In this document: positions 37,420 to 47,261 of the stretch, piece by piece | Position numbering within the stretch: position 1 is the stretch's first letter | Layout of the letters: each line of letters opens with the position of its first letter | Assembly: GCA_012840085.1 (NCBI GenBank) | Contig: DUMB01000040.1 | Span: 1-64,000 of the forward strand | Length of the DNA: 64,000 nt | DNA from: Clostridiaceae bacterium | GTDB lineage: Bacteria > Bacillota > Clostridia > Acetivibrionales > DUMB01 | Direction: 5' to 3' | Notes under the pieces: generated by a model | Seen by the model: the letters and a program-made list of their open reading frames with translations, nothing else | Database searches by the model: none | Told to the model about the DNA's origin: nothing | Made by a program: the position numbers and the translations under genes

Positions 37420-39198
37420 TCACTCCAGAGATTTAAAGTACTCTCTTACAATCTCTTTCATTGCCGGAGGTATGTTTGTTTCCTCCATGTATGAAACAGC
37501 TTGATCACTATAACGGGTCAGTACTTCATTGTAAGGCAGCATTGCTCCTTTTTGCACAGAAATGTGATCTGCCTGGGAATAGCTGCTGTTACCTCCATCC
37601 TGCTTTTGTCCGCTGACATAGCTGGGATTGGCGTCCCCACCCAGATGGTCAGGGTCATAAAGCTGCTCATATTTTTCTTCATACCCCTTTCCCGGTTTGC
37701 GTACACCTCCTGGGCCTTCACTACCGGTATAGCCTGCATCCTCATTAGTGGATCCTTCTCCTGCACCGCTGCCACCGCCTTGAGATTGACCAGATCCTCC
37801 CTGGCCTGATCCAGGTGTCTGACCTGAATTTCCCTGGCCTGATCCTGATGTCTCATCCGATCCTTGCGGCTGATTAGAACCGGATCCATTGCCACTTTCT
37901 GATGTCTGGCCTGATCCGCCATTCTGCCCGGAACCGGCAGACTGACTTTTTCCTCCGGCCTTACCGGACTGGGCGGAGTTACTGTTTGCCTGCCCGTTTC
38001 CCAGTGCCGCCTTCTGTCCTGATCCATCAGACGAATTTTGTGCCGACCCACCTGTATTGTGCTGATTTCCGGCAGATAAACTGCTGTCCACCTGAGATAT
38101 GCTGCTTTTCGCCTGCTGCATTGCCTGGGCAAGTTGCTCCAAAGCCTGCTCCAACCCGGCACTTCCCTGGGACTGCATCATTTGTTCCAGCATATTAGCC
38201 AGATCATTCAGGGCAACTGACTGAGAATCTTTATTGTCGGAAGTTAAGTTTTCAGCAATTTGCTGCAATTGTTCAGCTGCTTCATTGCCTGATATCTGCT
38301 CAGAAACTTGCTTAAGCATTTCAGCAAGTTCTTCAGGGGATGCTTCTCCCTGATCAAACTGCTGCATTAACTGCTCCAGTGCTTGCTTCATATCAGTAAC
38401 ACTGTCATTTTTCAAGGCTTCTCCAAGACCTCTTGTCATGTCGTTCATACTAAAGGCTTCACTTATTTCATTAAGCTGTTTCTTCATATCCAGTTTTTTA
38501 AGCTCATTCTCAGTGCGCGATACCGCCTTCAGCGCTTCCTCTTCTGTCCTTGCATCTTTTAATTCCTTAGCCAGCCGTCTTGTTTCTTCCAGGATTTTTT
38601 CCAGTTCTGCTTCGTCCAGTTCCTCATTTTTTACGAGTTCTTTCTCAATCTTCTCGATCTTCTTAAGCTGTTCGTTTACTACATTCTGCAGCTGTTCTGT
38701 CTGTCTTGCGATTTCTCTTGCATGGCCTGGTATAATAAACGAAACTGAAGTAAGTATCATGAAAGCTACGAGTGCTGCAACCAGCTTTATTGGAAACCTT
38801 ATAGGATAAAGGCTTTTGAAATTAGTTTCTGAGACTGTTTTAAACGTATCCATTCTCTGAAGCTGTGCAATTATGGAATTATCATCTTGAAGCTGCCACG
38901 CAGTTGTAAGTCTTTCCTTAAGCCCAAGAGCATCTGCTGTCTTAATGAGGTCTTTTGTTCTCGGGACAGCAAATGCTGAGATTAGAATTCCTGCAACCGC
39001 AAAAGCAGCATACACATAAAGAATTAAGCGTACAAGGTGCGGAACAGGAATCCATAATGAAGCAAACGCCAACACTGTAGCAACCGCTCCTGCAGCAGTA
39101 AGGCATGCAAAGAAGAGAAATAAACCTGTATTAAGATGCATTCTGTTTCTAAGGGGCTTTAACAGCCTCAAAATATCTTTAATATTATTAATGTTCAA
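37420..39198 (-). CDS. Membrane protein with coiled coil and Gln/Gly/Ser tail (DUF4175-like)
   Basis: 592 aa. There are membrane helices near 22-45, 55-75 and 132-152. A long charged coiled coil follows (about 160-350; EKELVKNEELDEAELEKILEE), then a tail of about 150 residues made of Gly/Ser/Gln repeats (GSGQTPGSGQGGSGQ), and a short structured C-terminus (YNEVLTRYSDQAVSYMEE, IPPAMKEIVREYFKSLE). Similar proteins accompany MoxR/VWA genes and are called DUF4175-like. The tail DNA is clearly more GC-rich than its surroundings because of its Gly codons. Confidence 0.7.
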   Translation of the reverse strand: MNINNIKDILRLLKPLRNRMHLNTGLFLFFACLTAAGAVATVLAFASLWIPVPHLVRLILYVYAAFAVAGILISAFAVPRTKDLIKTADALGLKERLTTAWQLQDDNSIIAQLQRMDTFKTVSETNFKSLYPIRFPIKLVAALVAFMILTSVSFIIPGHAREIARQTEQLQNVVNEQLKKIEKIEKELVKNEELDEAELEKILEETRRLAKELKDARTEEEALKAVSRTENELKKLDMKKQLNEISEAFSMNDMTRGLGEALKNDSVTDMKQALEQLMQQFDQGEASPEELAEMLKQVSEQISGNEAAEQLQQIAENLTSDNKDSQSVALNDLANMLEQMMQSQGSAGLEQALEQLAQAMQQAKSSISQVDSSLSAGNQHNTGGSAQNSSDGSGQKAALGNGQANSNSAQSGKAGGKSQSAGSGQNGGSGQTSESGNGSGSNQPQGSDETSGSGQGNSGQTPGSGQGGSGQSQGGGSGAGEGSTNEDAGYTGSEGPGGVRKPGKGYEEKYEQLYDPDHLGGDANPSYVSGQKQDGGNSSYSQADHISVQKGAMLPYNEVLTRYSDQAVSYMEETNIPPAMKEIVREYFKSLE

Positions 39199-39266
39199 AC
39201 TTAACCACCTTGTTAGTTCTTTTTCACATTGCTAATTTAATTGCATAGTGGTGCTTCAAGTTAGCA
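39199..39266. other. Short spacer before the tandem repeats
   Basis: Contains the ribosome-site region of the gene at 39198 and AAGTTAGCATAAC, related to the repeats that follow. Confidence 0.3.
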
Positions 39267-39405
39267 TAACTCTTCTCGCTAATTTAACTTTTTACGTTAA
39301 CTTAACTATTTACGCTAACTTAACTCTGCAAACTTAACTCTTTCGTTAGCTTAACTCTTCATGTTAATTATGCCCTTCGCACTAACCTAAGCCTTTACAT
39401 TAACT
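39267..39405. repeat. Eight or nine degenerate 18-bp tandem repeats
   Basis: The unit is close to TAACTNTTTACGCTAACT. Copies begin at 39267, 39285, 39303, 39321 (14 bp), 39335 (17 bp), 39352, 39370 and 39388, with a partial ninth after 39405. It fills the spacer between two genes of the MoxR operon and encodes nothing. Each unit contains TTAACT/AGTTAA-type inverted halves, so the RNA could fold. Confidence 0.8.
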
Positions 39406-39467
39406 TTAACTTTTCAAACAAATTCTTTCGCTGCCCTTTCCCAATAATTTCAAATAAGCTATCAAGC

Positions 39468-40355
39468 TTATGCCTTTCTTTTTCTTTTCTTTACGGGTTG
39501 CAGCTTCCATGCGCTTAAGGATATAAGTATGCCTGAAAAAATTATATTAAACAATCCATTGATCATCCATGGCTTAAGATAGCGCAGAAAATTGGTTTCT
39601 TTTTCAGCTAAATGCTGAATTTCGTTAAATATGGTTCCGAATAAGTTGCTTTGTGTACCTGCAAAAAATGAAGCAAACCCATAACCTGGGGAAGGAAATA
39701 AAAATGCCGTTAATAAACTGTAAGTAATTTCAACGTTATAACTTCTTTGAAAAAATACTCCCCAGATAAAAAAGGCAATAACAGGGCCTAATGCCAAAAT
39801 ACCCAGGCATATATATGTTGCAATAATCGCAGTTACATTTTTGCGAAAAAGTGTAGAGAGAAAAATACCCAAACTTGCCACCATCAAAGCAGTTATTACA
39901 TAAAACAAAAACATGAGTATTATTTCTCCAAAAGTAATACCTCCAAACAGGAAAACTGTTCCCATAACAGGAAGAGATGCTACAACAAGAAGCATTATAT
40001 GAGCTATCGATACTATCAGTTTTCCAATGATTATTGACCAGGTGGAAATATCCGAGCAGAGCATTAAATCAAGCGTCTGCCTTTCCCTCTCACCGCTTAT
40101 AGCCGTAGCTGTAATAGCAGGTACAATCAGCATAAGCAATACAAATTGAAACATAGCAATTACATTATATGCACTGACAGCTACTCTGGGATTAAAAGCA
40201 GTATCAGTGTAATAGACAAATATCTGGTTGTTGGCCAGGAAAAACAGAAAAAGCACGCCACCGAGAAACAATAGGTATATACTCAGCAAAACAGGTGTAC
40301 GCCACCCTCTCATTTTAGTTTTTAAATCCTTTTCAAGAATGGGATTAATCATCAT
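39468..40355 (-). CDS. ABC-2 type permease of the MoxR operon
   Basis: 295 aa from the ATG after GGGAGTGAGGAGT; the longer frame to 40397 lies inside the ATPase gene. Six membrane helices. The conserved ABC-2 segment SGERERQTLDLMLCSDIS (about 95-112) and the N-terminal NPILEKDLKTKMRGWR are typical of permeases related to gliding-motility and NosY families. It overlaps the ATPase gene by 11 bases. Substrate unknown. Confidence 0.85.
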   Translation of the reverse strand: MMINPILEKDLKTKMRGWRTPVLLSIYLLFLGGVLFLFFLANNQIFVYYTDTAFNPRVAVSAYNVIAMFQFVLLMLIVPAITATAISGERERQTLDLMLCSDISTWSIIIGKLIVSIAHIMLLVVASLPVMGTVFLFGGITFGEIILMFLFYVITALMVASLGIFLSTLFRKNVTAIIATYICLGILALGPVIAFFIWGVFFQRSYNVEITYSLLTAFLFPSPGYGFASFFAGTQSNLFGTIFNEIQHLAEKETNFLRYLKPWMINGLFNIIFSGILISLSAWKLQPVKKRKRKA

Positions 40356-41280
40356 ACTCCTCACTCCCTTCAGTAAGATGCATAAAGACAGATTCAAGAC
40401 TTTCTCCTGTTTCTGTAAACGATACTACAGGAATTCCCTGCGTCACAAGCCTTTTGAGAATTTCAGCAAGTACTTGATCATCCCCTTTAAAGCTTGCTTC
40501 AATAGCACTATCTGCAATGTCTATTTTACCTATGGAAGGCTGTTCCTGTAATAGCCTAATCGCGTCCTCCATCCTGTCTCTGACCTTTATTTTTATTCTG
40601 CTGGAATGGGATAGTTTGTCCATAATTTCGTCTACTGTTCCACAAGCTACCATTTTGCCCTGGCTTATGATGCCGATGGACGTACACATCTCTGACAATT
40701 CTGAGAGAATGTGTGAGCTTATCAAAATAGTCTTCTTCATATTTCTCAGTTCTTTTAGTATGCATTTCATTTCAACCCTTGCCCTGGGATCCAGTCCTGA
40801 AGCCGGTTCATCCAGTATAAGCAGGCTGGGGTTATGTATAAGGCTTCTGGCAAGGCATAACCTTTGCTTCATACCGCGGCTGAGACTGTCTACGTAAAAA
40901 TCCCTCTTATGGCTCAGATCCACCAATTCAAGAAGCTGATCGGTTATTGCCCTTCTCTCTCTGTAAGGTATTCCGTAAATTCCCGCATAAAAATCCATGT
41001 ATTCATCTACTTTTAAATCATCATATACCCCGAAAAAGTCCGGCATATATCCGATTTTTCTTTTTACGGTCCTGGGCTCGGATAATATATCTATACCACC
41101 AACCAGAACTTCACCGGAAGTAGGCTGCAGCAAACCGGCAACTATTTTCATTGTTGTTGTTTTTCCAGCTCCGTTTGCGCCGACAAATCCAAAGATATGA
41201 CCTTCATCAATTTCCATACACAAATTATCAACCGCTGTAAACTTTCCGTACCTTTTTACCAGATTTGTAATCTTAAGCAC
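40345..41280 (-). CDS. ABC transporter ATP-binding protein of the MoxR operon
   Basis: 311 aa with a GTG start behind AAAGGGGGTGG; its first base overlaps the upstream stop codon. Walker A GANGAGKTTT, signature LSRGMKQRL, Walker B LLILDEPASGLDPRAR and switch His in SSHILSELSEM are present. The C-terminal domain of about 80 aa resembles GldA/NosF-type ATPases. It pairs with the following permease. Confidence 0.92.
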   Translation of the reverse strand: MLKITNLVKRYGKFTAVDNLCMEIDEGHIFGFVGANGAGKTTTMKIVAGLLQPTSGEVLVGGIDILSEPRTVKRKIGYMPDFFGVYDDLKVDEYMDFYAGIYGIPYRERRAITDQLLELVDLSHKRDFYVDSLSRGMKQRLCLARSLIHNPSLLILDEPASGLDPRARVEMKCILKELRNMKKTILISSHILSELSEMCTSIGIISQGKMVACGTVDEIMDKLSHSSRIKIKVRDRMEDAIRLLQEQPSIGKIDIADSAIEASFKGDDQVLAEILKRLVTQGIPVVSFTETGESLESVFMHLTEGSEEYDD

Positions 41281-44096
41281 TATTGCGCCACCCCCTTTAA
41301 TTGAAGTCCCGGATATGACAGATACTCGAATTCTATATATTCATTTCCTGCAGTTGGGTCAGCATTTGCTATTTCAACAACACTGACACGTACAACAAGT
41401 CTGTTATTTTCATCAATATACCGGTCAATATTTTCAGACTGGATATGATTGTCATTTATTTTCTCCCAACTGTTTGATGCTTTATTATATAGATAATACT
41501 CGTACTTGTTCTGCAGTATCCTTGCTTGTAAATTCTTGTTTCTGGCTTGCATGTCTTCAATATTATACTTTATATAAAGTGGTACATAAGTATCAAATTT
41601 CAGCGAAAATTCCGTTATTTTCATGTTTTCGGGGATGTTATAAATAAAATCTATATCTCCCACATCTCTTATACTGAGGCCATAATCTCCATCAATTCTG
41701 TCTATACTCTTTGTAATTGCTTGCTCTGATATTTCCGGAATTATAATTCCTGCTGGAATATCAAATTTCTGTCCTGCTTCAAAATTCATATCCATACATG
41801 AGAATATCCCATTGGTAAAATATTGTGCAGGATGTTCACCATTAATTTTTACATCATAACCGAGGTTCTGATAATTTAAGGCATACAGGCCTATTTTTGT
41901 CTGTCCTCTTATTCTTTCATACTGAGGTATTAAAAGTCTTTCAATCAAAAGCCTCTTTCTGCGGTTTTCCCGGAAATTAGCCGGCGGTTTCATGTTTTGA
42001 GGATAATAACTTCTTCCGTATTTTGCATTCAAATATTCTTCATAGCTTTTATATATATCTTTGGAATTCAGATCAACTTCAACCGTTTTTTGCTGGCCTG
42101 ACGGAATATCTCCAACACTTATAAAGTTAGAGCCAATAGTTATAAATGCATCCATTAAATCATATTTGGTTGTATTGTCTATAACTGCTTTGATTTTTCC
42201 ATCACTTATCTGCACAGAGTTAATAATTTTCTCCTGAAAAGATTCGCTTTTCTGGGCAGTCAGGTATTTAGGCTCCCACATTGATACATCATAAAGCTCA
42301 TAGTTGACCGGATCCGAAAGTACCAGCCTGCTTATCAACCTGCCATCAGGTTCTTTTCCGTCATCATATACTACATAACCTCGTCTGCCGGACTGGGCAA
42401 CATTAAAATCTATGTTATCTTTTTCAGAATACGAGAGAACCAAATCCCCCCTCTTGTTATTAAAAATGCCCATACCCGTTGTAATATCAGCTTTTTGATT
42501 TCCCATATCCAGGTTAATCAGAGAAACGGTGTTTAAAACAGCAGTCCTGTACCTTGTCTTAAAACCGACAAGGTATATTACCAACAGGAATACAAAAGCT
42601 ACCGCAGGAATTACAAGCCAGTTGTAATCCCTTCTGTCCTTTCTTTTTAAGAATATGTATATGACAGGGCCTACAACTATTATATATACGGCAATGGTTA
42701 CAAACATAAACATAAATGGCGGGGTTTTGTCCTCCGGTACCTGTCCTGCCAGATCATCGAAATAATAGTTGTTGTTATAACTTGACAGGTAATATCCGGG
42801 CATGGACTGATAAACCCTATTTATATTACTGCAGTGAAACAGCAGGTTTTCCCAAAATGATTGTTTGCCATTCCAGTTTGCCACAGGATCCACACCTGGA
42901 TCAAAGGTTAGGAACAAAATGCGTCCGGAACCATGAATGTATTTAACAGCAAATGGTCTTGTGTTGTCACCAATTATTACTTCATCTGTATGGGCGCTAT
43001 AATAGAATTTTTCTTCCTTCATTTCACCGGACTTTGATTCCTGCGTCTTGTCCCATTCTGTATCCTGCTCTTTATTTTGCTCAGTATCCTGGCCTTCTGT
43101 CAAAGTATCATCATCCAAAGGGACTGCATCTTCTTTTTTATACTCGAATCCTATATCTCCATTAACTGTATTCAGGTTAACATTTCCCGTAAATTCAGTT
43201 CCCGAAAATTCTTCCAGCTCAACTGGCGGCTCCACGGAATCAATGCCTGAAACCGAAAATTTCTTCAATGCATCCGGCAAGGGACTGTAAGTTTTCTTCC
43301 AGCTTGCACCTGTCCCTATAACGAGGGTGCCTCCGTCTTCCACCCATTTTTCAAGAGTATCCAACTGTTCAGTAGTCAGCGTGCCAGTATCAAAATTACT
43401 TATTATCAGTATGTCAAAACCAACCATTGCTTTGATGTCTTGGGGCAGGTCTTCCGCAGTCAGTGGAATAAGTGTGCTTTCTACTTTTATTGTATCTGCG
43501 CCAACTTCTTTAGTAATAACTCTGGTAGCAGTCGGATAAAGCCCGGCTGCCTGCATTACTCTTATCTTTTCTTCATACATGATATCGTTCATCTGTGGCA
43601 GCTTTGCACCGTTTAAAAAACTATAGGCTGCATTGTCTGAACTTAATACTCCAATAGTTTTTATATCCGGGGGAATAAGTTTTGTAAAAGTATATTCCAT
43701 TTCTTTGATTGTTTTTTTGCCCTCAAGAAACTTAACCTGTACACCACGCCTTGCCGTAAAGACTGGCGCATTGATTTCCAACTCCTTTACAGCCCCCTGG
43801 GGAAGAGATACAGGCTTTGAAAAAGCTACTTTGCTCTCGCTGTCAACCTTAACTTCAATTTGCACTTCACCTTCAACAGCTCTGCCTTTATTGATTAGCA
43901 GAATTTTGTATGGAACATAAGCACCCAGCCTGGCAATTCCATCATAACCTGCTTTTACTTCCATCTCAATGTCTGCATTTGATTTTGCCGAATATGCTTC
44001 TGAAGGCAAAAAGTATGTAATTATCAATGCACATGAAATTACAAGAATAAGTATTCTGAAAGCAAATATTTTAGGTATTTTTTTGTTATGTTTCAA
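41280..44096 (-). CDS. Large envelope protein with GATase-like domain
   Basis: 938 aa from a TTG (read as Met) 6 bases after AGAGG; the frame extends to 44144 but lacks a ribosome site there. A signal anchor at about 12-30 ends LPSEAYSA. A beta-rich N-terminal region is followed by a glutamine-amidotransferase-like fold (DILIISNFDTGTLTTEQLDTLEKWVEDGGTLVIGTG), with an acidic Glu/Asp/Gln insertion near 350. Two membrane helices follow (about 485-505, 515-535; FMFVTIAVYIIVVGPVIYIFLKRKDRRDYNW), then a beta-rich C-terminal half. Such proteins precede ABC-2 transporters in MoxR operons; I infer an extracytoplasmic subunit of that transporter. Confidence 0.7.
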   Translation of the reverse strand: MKHNKKIPKIFAFRILILVISCALIITYFLPSEAYSAKSNADIEMEVKAGYDGIARLGAYVPYKILLINKGRAVEGEVQIEVKVDSESKVAFSKPVSLPQGAVKELEINAPVFTARRGVQVKFLEGKKTIKEMEYTFTKLIPPDIKTIGVLSSDNAAYSFLNGAKLPQMNDIMYEEKIRVMQAAGLYPTATRVITKEVGADTIKVESTLIPLTAEDLPQDIKAMVGFDILIISNFDTGTLTTEQLDTLEKWVEDGGTLVIGTGASWKKTYSPLPDALKKFSVSGIDSVEPPVELEEFSGTEFTGNVNLNTVNGDIGFEYKKEDAVPLDDDTLTEGQDTEQNKEQDTEWDKTQESKSGEMKEEKFYYSAHTDEVIIGDNTRPFAVKYIHGSGRILFLTFDPGVDPVANWNGKQSFWENLLFHCSNINRVYQSMPGYYLSSYNNNYYFDDLAGQVPEDKTPPFMFMFVTIAVYIIVVGPVIYIFLKRKDRRDYNWLVIPAVAFVFLLVIYLVGFKTRYRTAVLNTVSLINLDMGNQKADITTGMGIFNNKRGDLVLSYSEKDNIDFNVAQSGRRGYVVYDDGKEPDGRLISRLVLSDPVNYELYDVSMWEPKYLTAQKSESFQEKIINSVQISDGKIKAVIDNTTKYDLMDAFITIGSNFISVGDIPSGQQKTVEVDLNSKDIYKSYEEYLNAKYGRSYYPQNMKPPANFRENRRKRLLIERLLIPQYERIRGQTKIGLYALNYQNLGYDVKINGEHPAQYFTNGIFSCMDMNFEAGQKFDIPAGIIIPEISEQAITKSIDRIDGDYGLSIRDVGDIDFIYNIPENMKITEFSLKFDTYVPLYIKYNIEDMQARNKNLQARILQNKYEYYLYNKASNSWEKINDNHIQSENIDRYIDENNRLVVRVSVVEIANADPTAGNEYIEFEYLSYPGLQLKGVAQ

Positions 44097-44588
44097 AGAA
44101 TCACCTCTTTTAAGTTTTTTATCAATCTTGGCTCCTATAAACATTTTTCAACCTTGATATATTATTCTGTACTTTATGCAGCCAGGCATTATGTAAATAT
44201 ACTTTCAAACTCATTTGCAATGTAACTTTATATTAAGACGAAACAAATTGGAAAAAGTTTCACAAATAATTGATTACAATTCTTATTCCTTGTCCACTAC
44301 CAGAACATAATACCTCTTCATAATACTTTTTCATACTTTTTTGGAATTGTTTCAATTATACCATATAAAAAGCAAAATTCAAAAATGTCGGTAAATTTCC
44401 GGCCACATTTATGTGTCTTGCAGTCATATTTTCCCAATGTTTGTTCTATCCAGTAAATGATGAAATATATTTACTGCATGATATTTTTGTAATTAATATT
44501 TTAACTATTTTAATATATTTGCTGCTTAATATATTGCTGCTTAATAAAGTTGTTGCTTAATATAGTTGCAGTTTGGTCTGTCCTTCCG
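44097..44588. other. Leader of the MoxR operon and spacer
   Basis: Holds the operon promoter (44355-44382) and a leader of about 250 bases with no recognised RNA element. On the far side, near 44520-44570, short TTGCTGCTTAATA-like repeats precede the 3' end of the lipoprotein gene. Confidence 0.45.
44355..44382 (-). promoter_or_regulatory. Promoter of the eight-gene MoxR operon
   Basis: TTGAAT, 16 bases, TATAAT (minus strand), about 250 bases before the first start codon. It is the best promoter match in the spacer. Confidence 0.5.
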
Positions 44589-45593
44589 TTAATTCATATT
44601 CTCAATTATTCCATCCCTAAATTTGCTGACTTCATCTGTCAGCTTATAATCGTTTTTCTCAAGCAAATCTACAAAATCACTGATAATTTTTATATATCCG
44701 CTTTCTTCGCCGCTCTCCAATATGCTCAAATATGCCTCTTTCGCTTTCGGGTCAATGACTTTTGTTTCATAGCTGAAAAGTGGAGTGTTGTTCAGCCCGA
44801 ATAAGGTAAATATTACATATTTCTTATATAATTCTTTTACATCAGCGATTTTTATCGAGTCGCTATACTTGGAAATAAGCTTCTCCTGATTAATTGCCCT
44901 CTTCAATACTTCATTCCAGCCAATCACCAGCGCTGCATCTTTGGCAGGTACATTATTGGATTCAACAGCCATAATGTCAATATACTCCTTCATATCCGGA
45001 GTAACATATGAACTGTACTTTTTGTAAAACTCGTAGTCAATAACAGGGAAAAACATTCCTTCCGCAGTCTCCACCTTATATCCGCTGTCTTTTGTTTCTG
45101 ATAAAAGCTGTTTCAATTCAGTATCTTCAACATCGTAAATCTTACTGATATCAAAGTCCTCCATGAATGCTTCACTCATTTTTCCCTGTAAGTCTTCATC
45201 TTTGTAAAATTTCTTATCCATCCCGGGCAGAAATTTTTTCTGCATTTCTTCAAGCTTGTCAACCATCAATGTGGCATTCTCTTTTGAAACCGCAGAAATA
45301 TTATTATCTATAAACCTGATAAGTTCAGGCAAAGAAGCATTGTTTGCCAACAGAGCCTGAAAATCTTCCATAACCTTGCTATCGTTTGCTGCAGGGTCAT
45401 TAACTGTCTTCTCGCTCTCCGACTTATTTATTTCTTCGGAATTGTCAGATGTTTGAGCATTTACTACATTTGAATTGCCCTGGTTTTTATTGGCCTCACA
45501 TCCTGTCAACAGTCCTGCCGCAAATATTGAAATAATTAAAACACCCGCTGATGCCGCCCTTATATAGTTTTTCTTATTAAACATTAAGCTCAT
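44589..45593 (-). CDS. Lipoprotein of unknown function
   Basis: 334 aa, ribosome site AAAGGAGG. It has a signal peptide and lipobox LLTGC (Cys near residue 32), followed by an Asn/Ser/Glu-rich linker (about 35-70) and a mostly helical, charged domain. I recognise no family. It lies upstream of the MoxR operon in the same direction but is separated by a promoter, so it is probably an independent unit. Confidence 0.75.
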   Translation of the reverse strand: MSLMFNKKNYIRAASAGVLIISIFAAGLLTGCEANKNQGNSNVVNAQTSDNSEEINKSESEKTVNDPAANDSKVMEDFQALLANNASLPELIRFIDNNISAVSKENATLMVDKLEEMQKKFLPGMDKKFYKDEDLQGKMSEAFMEDFDISKIYDVEDTELKQLLSETKDSGYKVETAEGMFFPVIDYEFYKKYSSYVTPDMKEYIDIMAVESNNVPAKDAALVIGWNEVLKRAINQEKLISKYSDSIKIADVKELYKKYVIFTLFGLNNTPLFSYETKVIDPKAKEAYLSILESGEESGYIKIISDFVDLLEKNDYKLTDEVSKFRDGIIENMN

Positions 45594-45783
45594 ATGAGTC
45601 CTCCTTTACTTTTTGCCATTGTGTATGCTTTCTATAATAGTGACGTTTGAGAAGCATCAAATGTTACATGAATTAAGTTAATATTTCTTTACAAAAACTA
45701 AAACTAAATATAATGCCCCTTATGCCCTTTTCCTTGTTTTATTAGATGTGAAAATTAAAAATAAGTTCCAATGTTAATGTTAA
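45594..45783. other. Spacer upstream of the lipoprotein gene
   Basis: I see only the ribosome site of the lipoprotein gene and AT-rich DNA; no convincing promoter. Confidence 0.3.
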
Positions 45784-45894
45784 GGGGACACTTCTCTCCA
45801 ATTGTCAATAATGCCATTTTTCGGGGGTTGGTTTATTTTCGGATAATTATTTAGATTAAGAAACATTTCTTTTGATTAAGGGACATTTCTCTCC
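45784..45894. repeat. REP-like motifs at the MATE gene 3' end
   Basis: GGGGACACTTCTCTCC at 45784-45799 and GGGACATTTCTCTCC at 45880-45894, with a decayed copy (AAACATTTCTTTT) at 45861-45873. The last copy runs up to the stop codon of the MATE gene. They belong to the family found around the RAYT gene at 52394-53317. Confidence 0.7.
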
Positions 45895-47261
45895 TATTTA
45901 TCTTGTTGATTCTCTTCCTTTAATTCTTTCCGCACAGTCATAATCATAGTTGTATAACAGGCAATGCCGCCAATAAATTCGGAAATTGGCTCAGATAAGA
46001 ATACACCATTGCTTCCCAGTCCTAAAAATCTTGGCAGTAAAATCACAAGTGGTATGACAAGAATGACTTTTCTGAACATTGAGAAAAACACAGCATTTTT
46101 TGATTTGCCCAATGCTATAAATGTTGTTTGCCCGGCATATTGCAAGGCCATAATAAAGAAACATGAATAAAAAATACGTGTTACAGGAATACCTGCTCTT
46201 AATACATCAGGATCACTGTTGAAAACACGAATAAAGAATCCCGGAAAACTTTGAAGCAGCACCCACATAACAGTGTTAAAAGTAACTGATGCAATTGTAA
46301 TAAACTTAATACTGCTTATTACTCTTTTATATTTTCGTGCCCCGTAATTGAATCCAATAACAGGTTGCGCTCCGTTGCTCAGCCCTGAAACAGGCAATGA
46401 AAGGATTTCACGAATTGAATTTATTACAGTCATAATGCCAACATACAAGTCTCCCCCAAATACTTGAAGGGTGGAATTACATAAAATTTGAACCAAAGAA
46501 TTGGTAAACTGCATAGCAAATCCAGAGGTCCCTAACATAATAATTCTTATTGCTCTGTCTTTCTTTAATATGAAACTATTCTTATTTAATTTTAAAATAG
46601 CTTCTTTACTTATCAAAAATTTTACAACCCATAGTGAAGAAAGAAACTGAGAAATGATTGTTGCCAGGGCTGCTCCCCGTACTCCCATATTAAATATAAA
46701 AATAAAGATTGGATCAAGGATTATATTTGCTGCTGCACCTAAAACTACCGTACTCATCGCGATACGCCCAAACCCCTGGGCATTAATAAATTGGTTCATC
46801 CCCAAGCTAATCATAACAAAAACATTGCCAAGTAAGTAAATGGTAATATACTGATTTGCAAAAACAAATGTCGCATCACTGGCGCCAAATAAATATAGCA
46901 TGGGCTTTCTTATTATTAACCCCAGAATAGTTAACAGAACACCGCTTGTTACAAGCATAATAAAAGAATTGCCCATAATGTTTTCTGCTTCTTCATTGTT
47001 TCCGCGGCCCCGCTCAATTGAGCACAGTGGAGCCCCACCCATACCAAACAAGTTGGCAAATGCCGTTACCATTGAAATAATGGGCAAACAAACTCCTATG
47101 CCTGTCAGTGCCTGAAATGAATTTTCTGGTATTTTTCCGATATATATGCGGTCTACAACGCTGTAAAGCACATTGACCAATTGGGCTAATATCATTGGAA
47201 TAGCCATATTCATAATATTTTTTACAACACTGCCCTTTGAGAAATCATTTTTAACTATCAT
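45894..47261 (-). CDS. MATE-family multidrug efflux protein
   Basis: 455 aa, ribosome site GAGGAG. Twelve hydrophobic segments arranged in two halves. Typical family stretches are MAIPMILAQLVNVLYSVVDRIYIG (about 17-40) and SGLSNGAQPVIGFNYGARKYKRV (about 283-305). Such proteins export cationic compounds in exchange for sodium or protons. No regulator lies beside it, and the flanks carry REP-like repeats. Confidence 0.92.
   Translation of the reverse strand: MIVKNDFSKGSVVKNIMNMAIPMILAQLVNVLYSVVDRIYIGKIPENSFQALTGIGVCLPIISMVTAFANLFGMGGAPLCSIERGRGNNEEAENIMGNSFIMLVTSGVLLTILGLIIRKPMLYLFGASDATFVFANQYITIYLLGNVFVMISLGMNQFINAQGFGRIAMSTVVLGAAANIILDPIFIFIFNMGVRGAALATIISQFLSSLWVVKFLISKEAILKLNKNSFILKKDRAIRIIMLGTSGFAMQFTNSLVQILCNSTLQVFGGDLYVGIMTVINSIREILSLPVSGLSNGAQPVIGFNYGARKYKRVISSIKFITIASVTFNTVMWVLLQSFPGFFIRVFNSDPDVLRAGIPVTRIFYSCFFIMALQYAGQTTFIALGKSKNAVFFSMFRKVILVIPLVILLPRFLGLGSNGVFLSEPISEFIGGIACYTTMIMTVRKELKEENQQDK

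Noticed and set aside
37518-38162. 214-aa overlapping reading frame in the Gly/Ser/Gln repeat region
   Set aside because: It is a frame shadow produced by the repetitive codons of the 592-aa gene, with no ribosome site.
39267-39405. CRISPR array
   Set aside because: Units are 18 bp head-to-tail with no spacers and no cas genes nearby.
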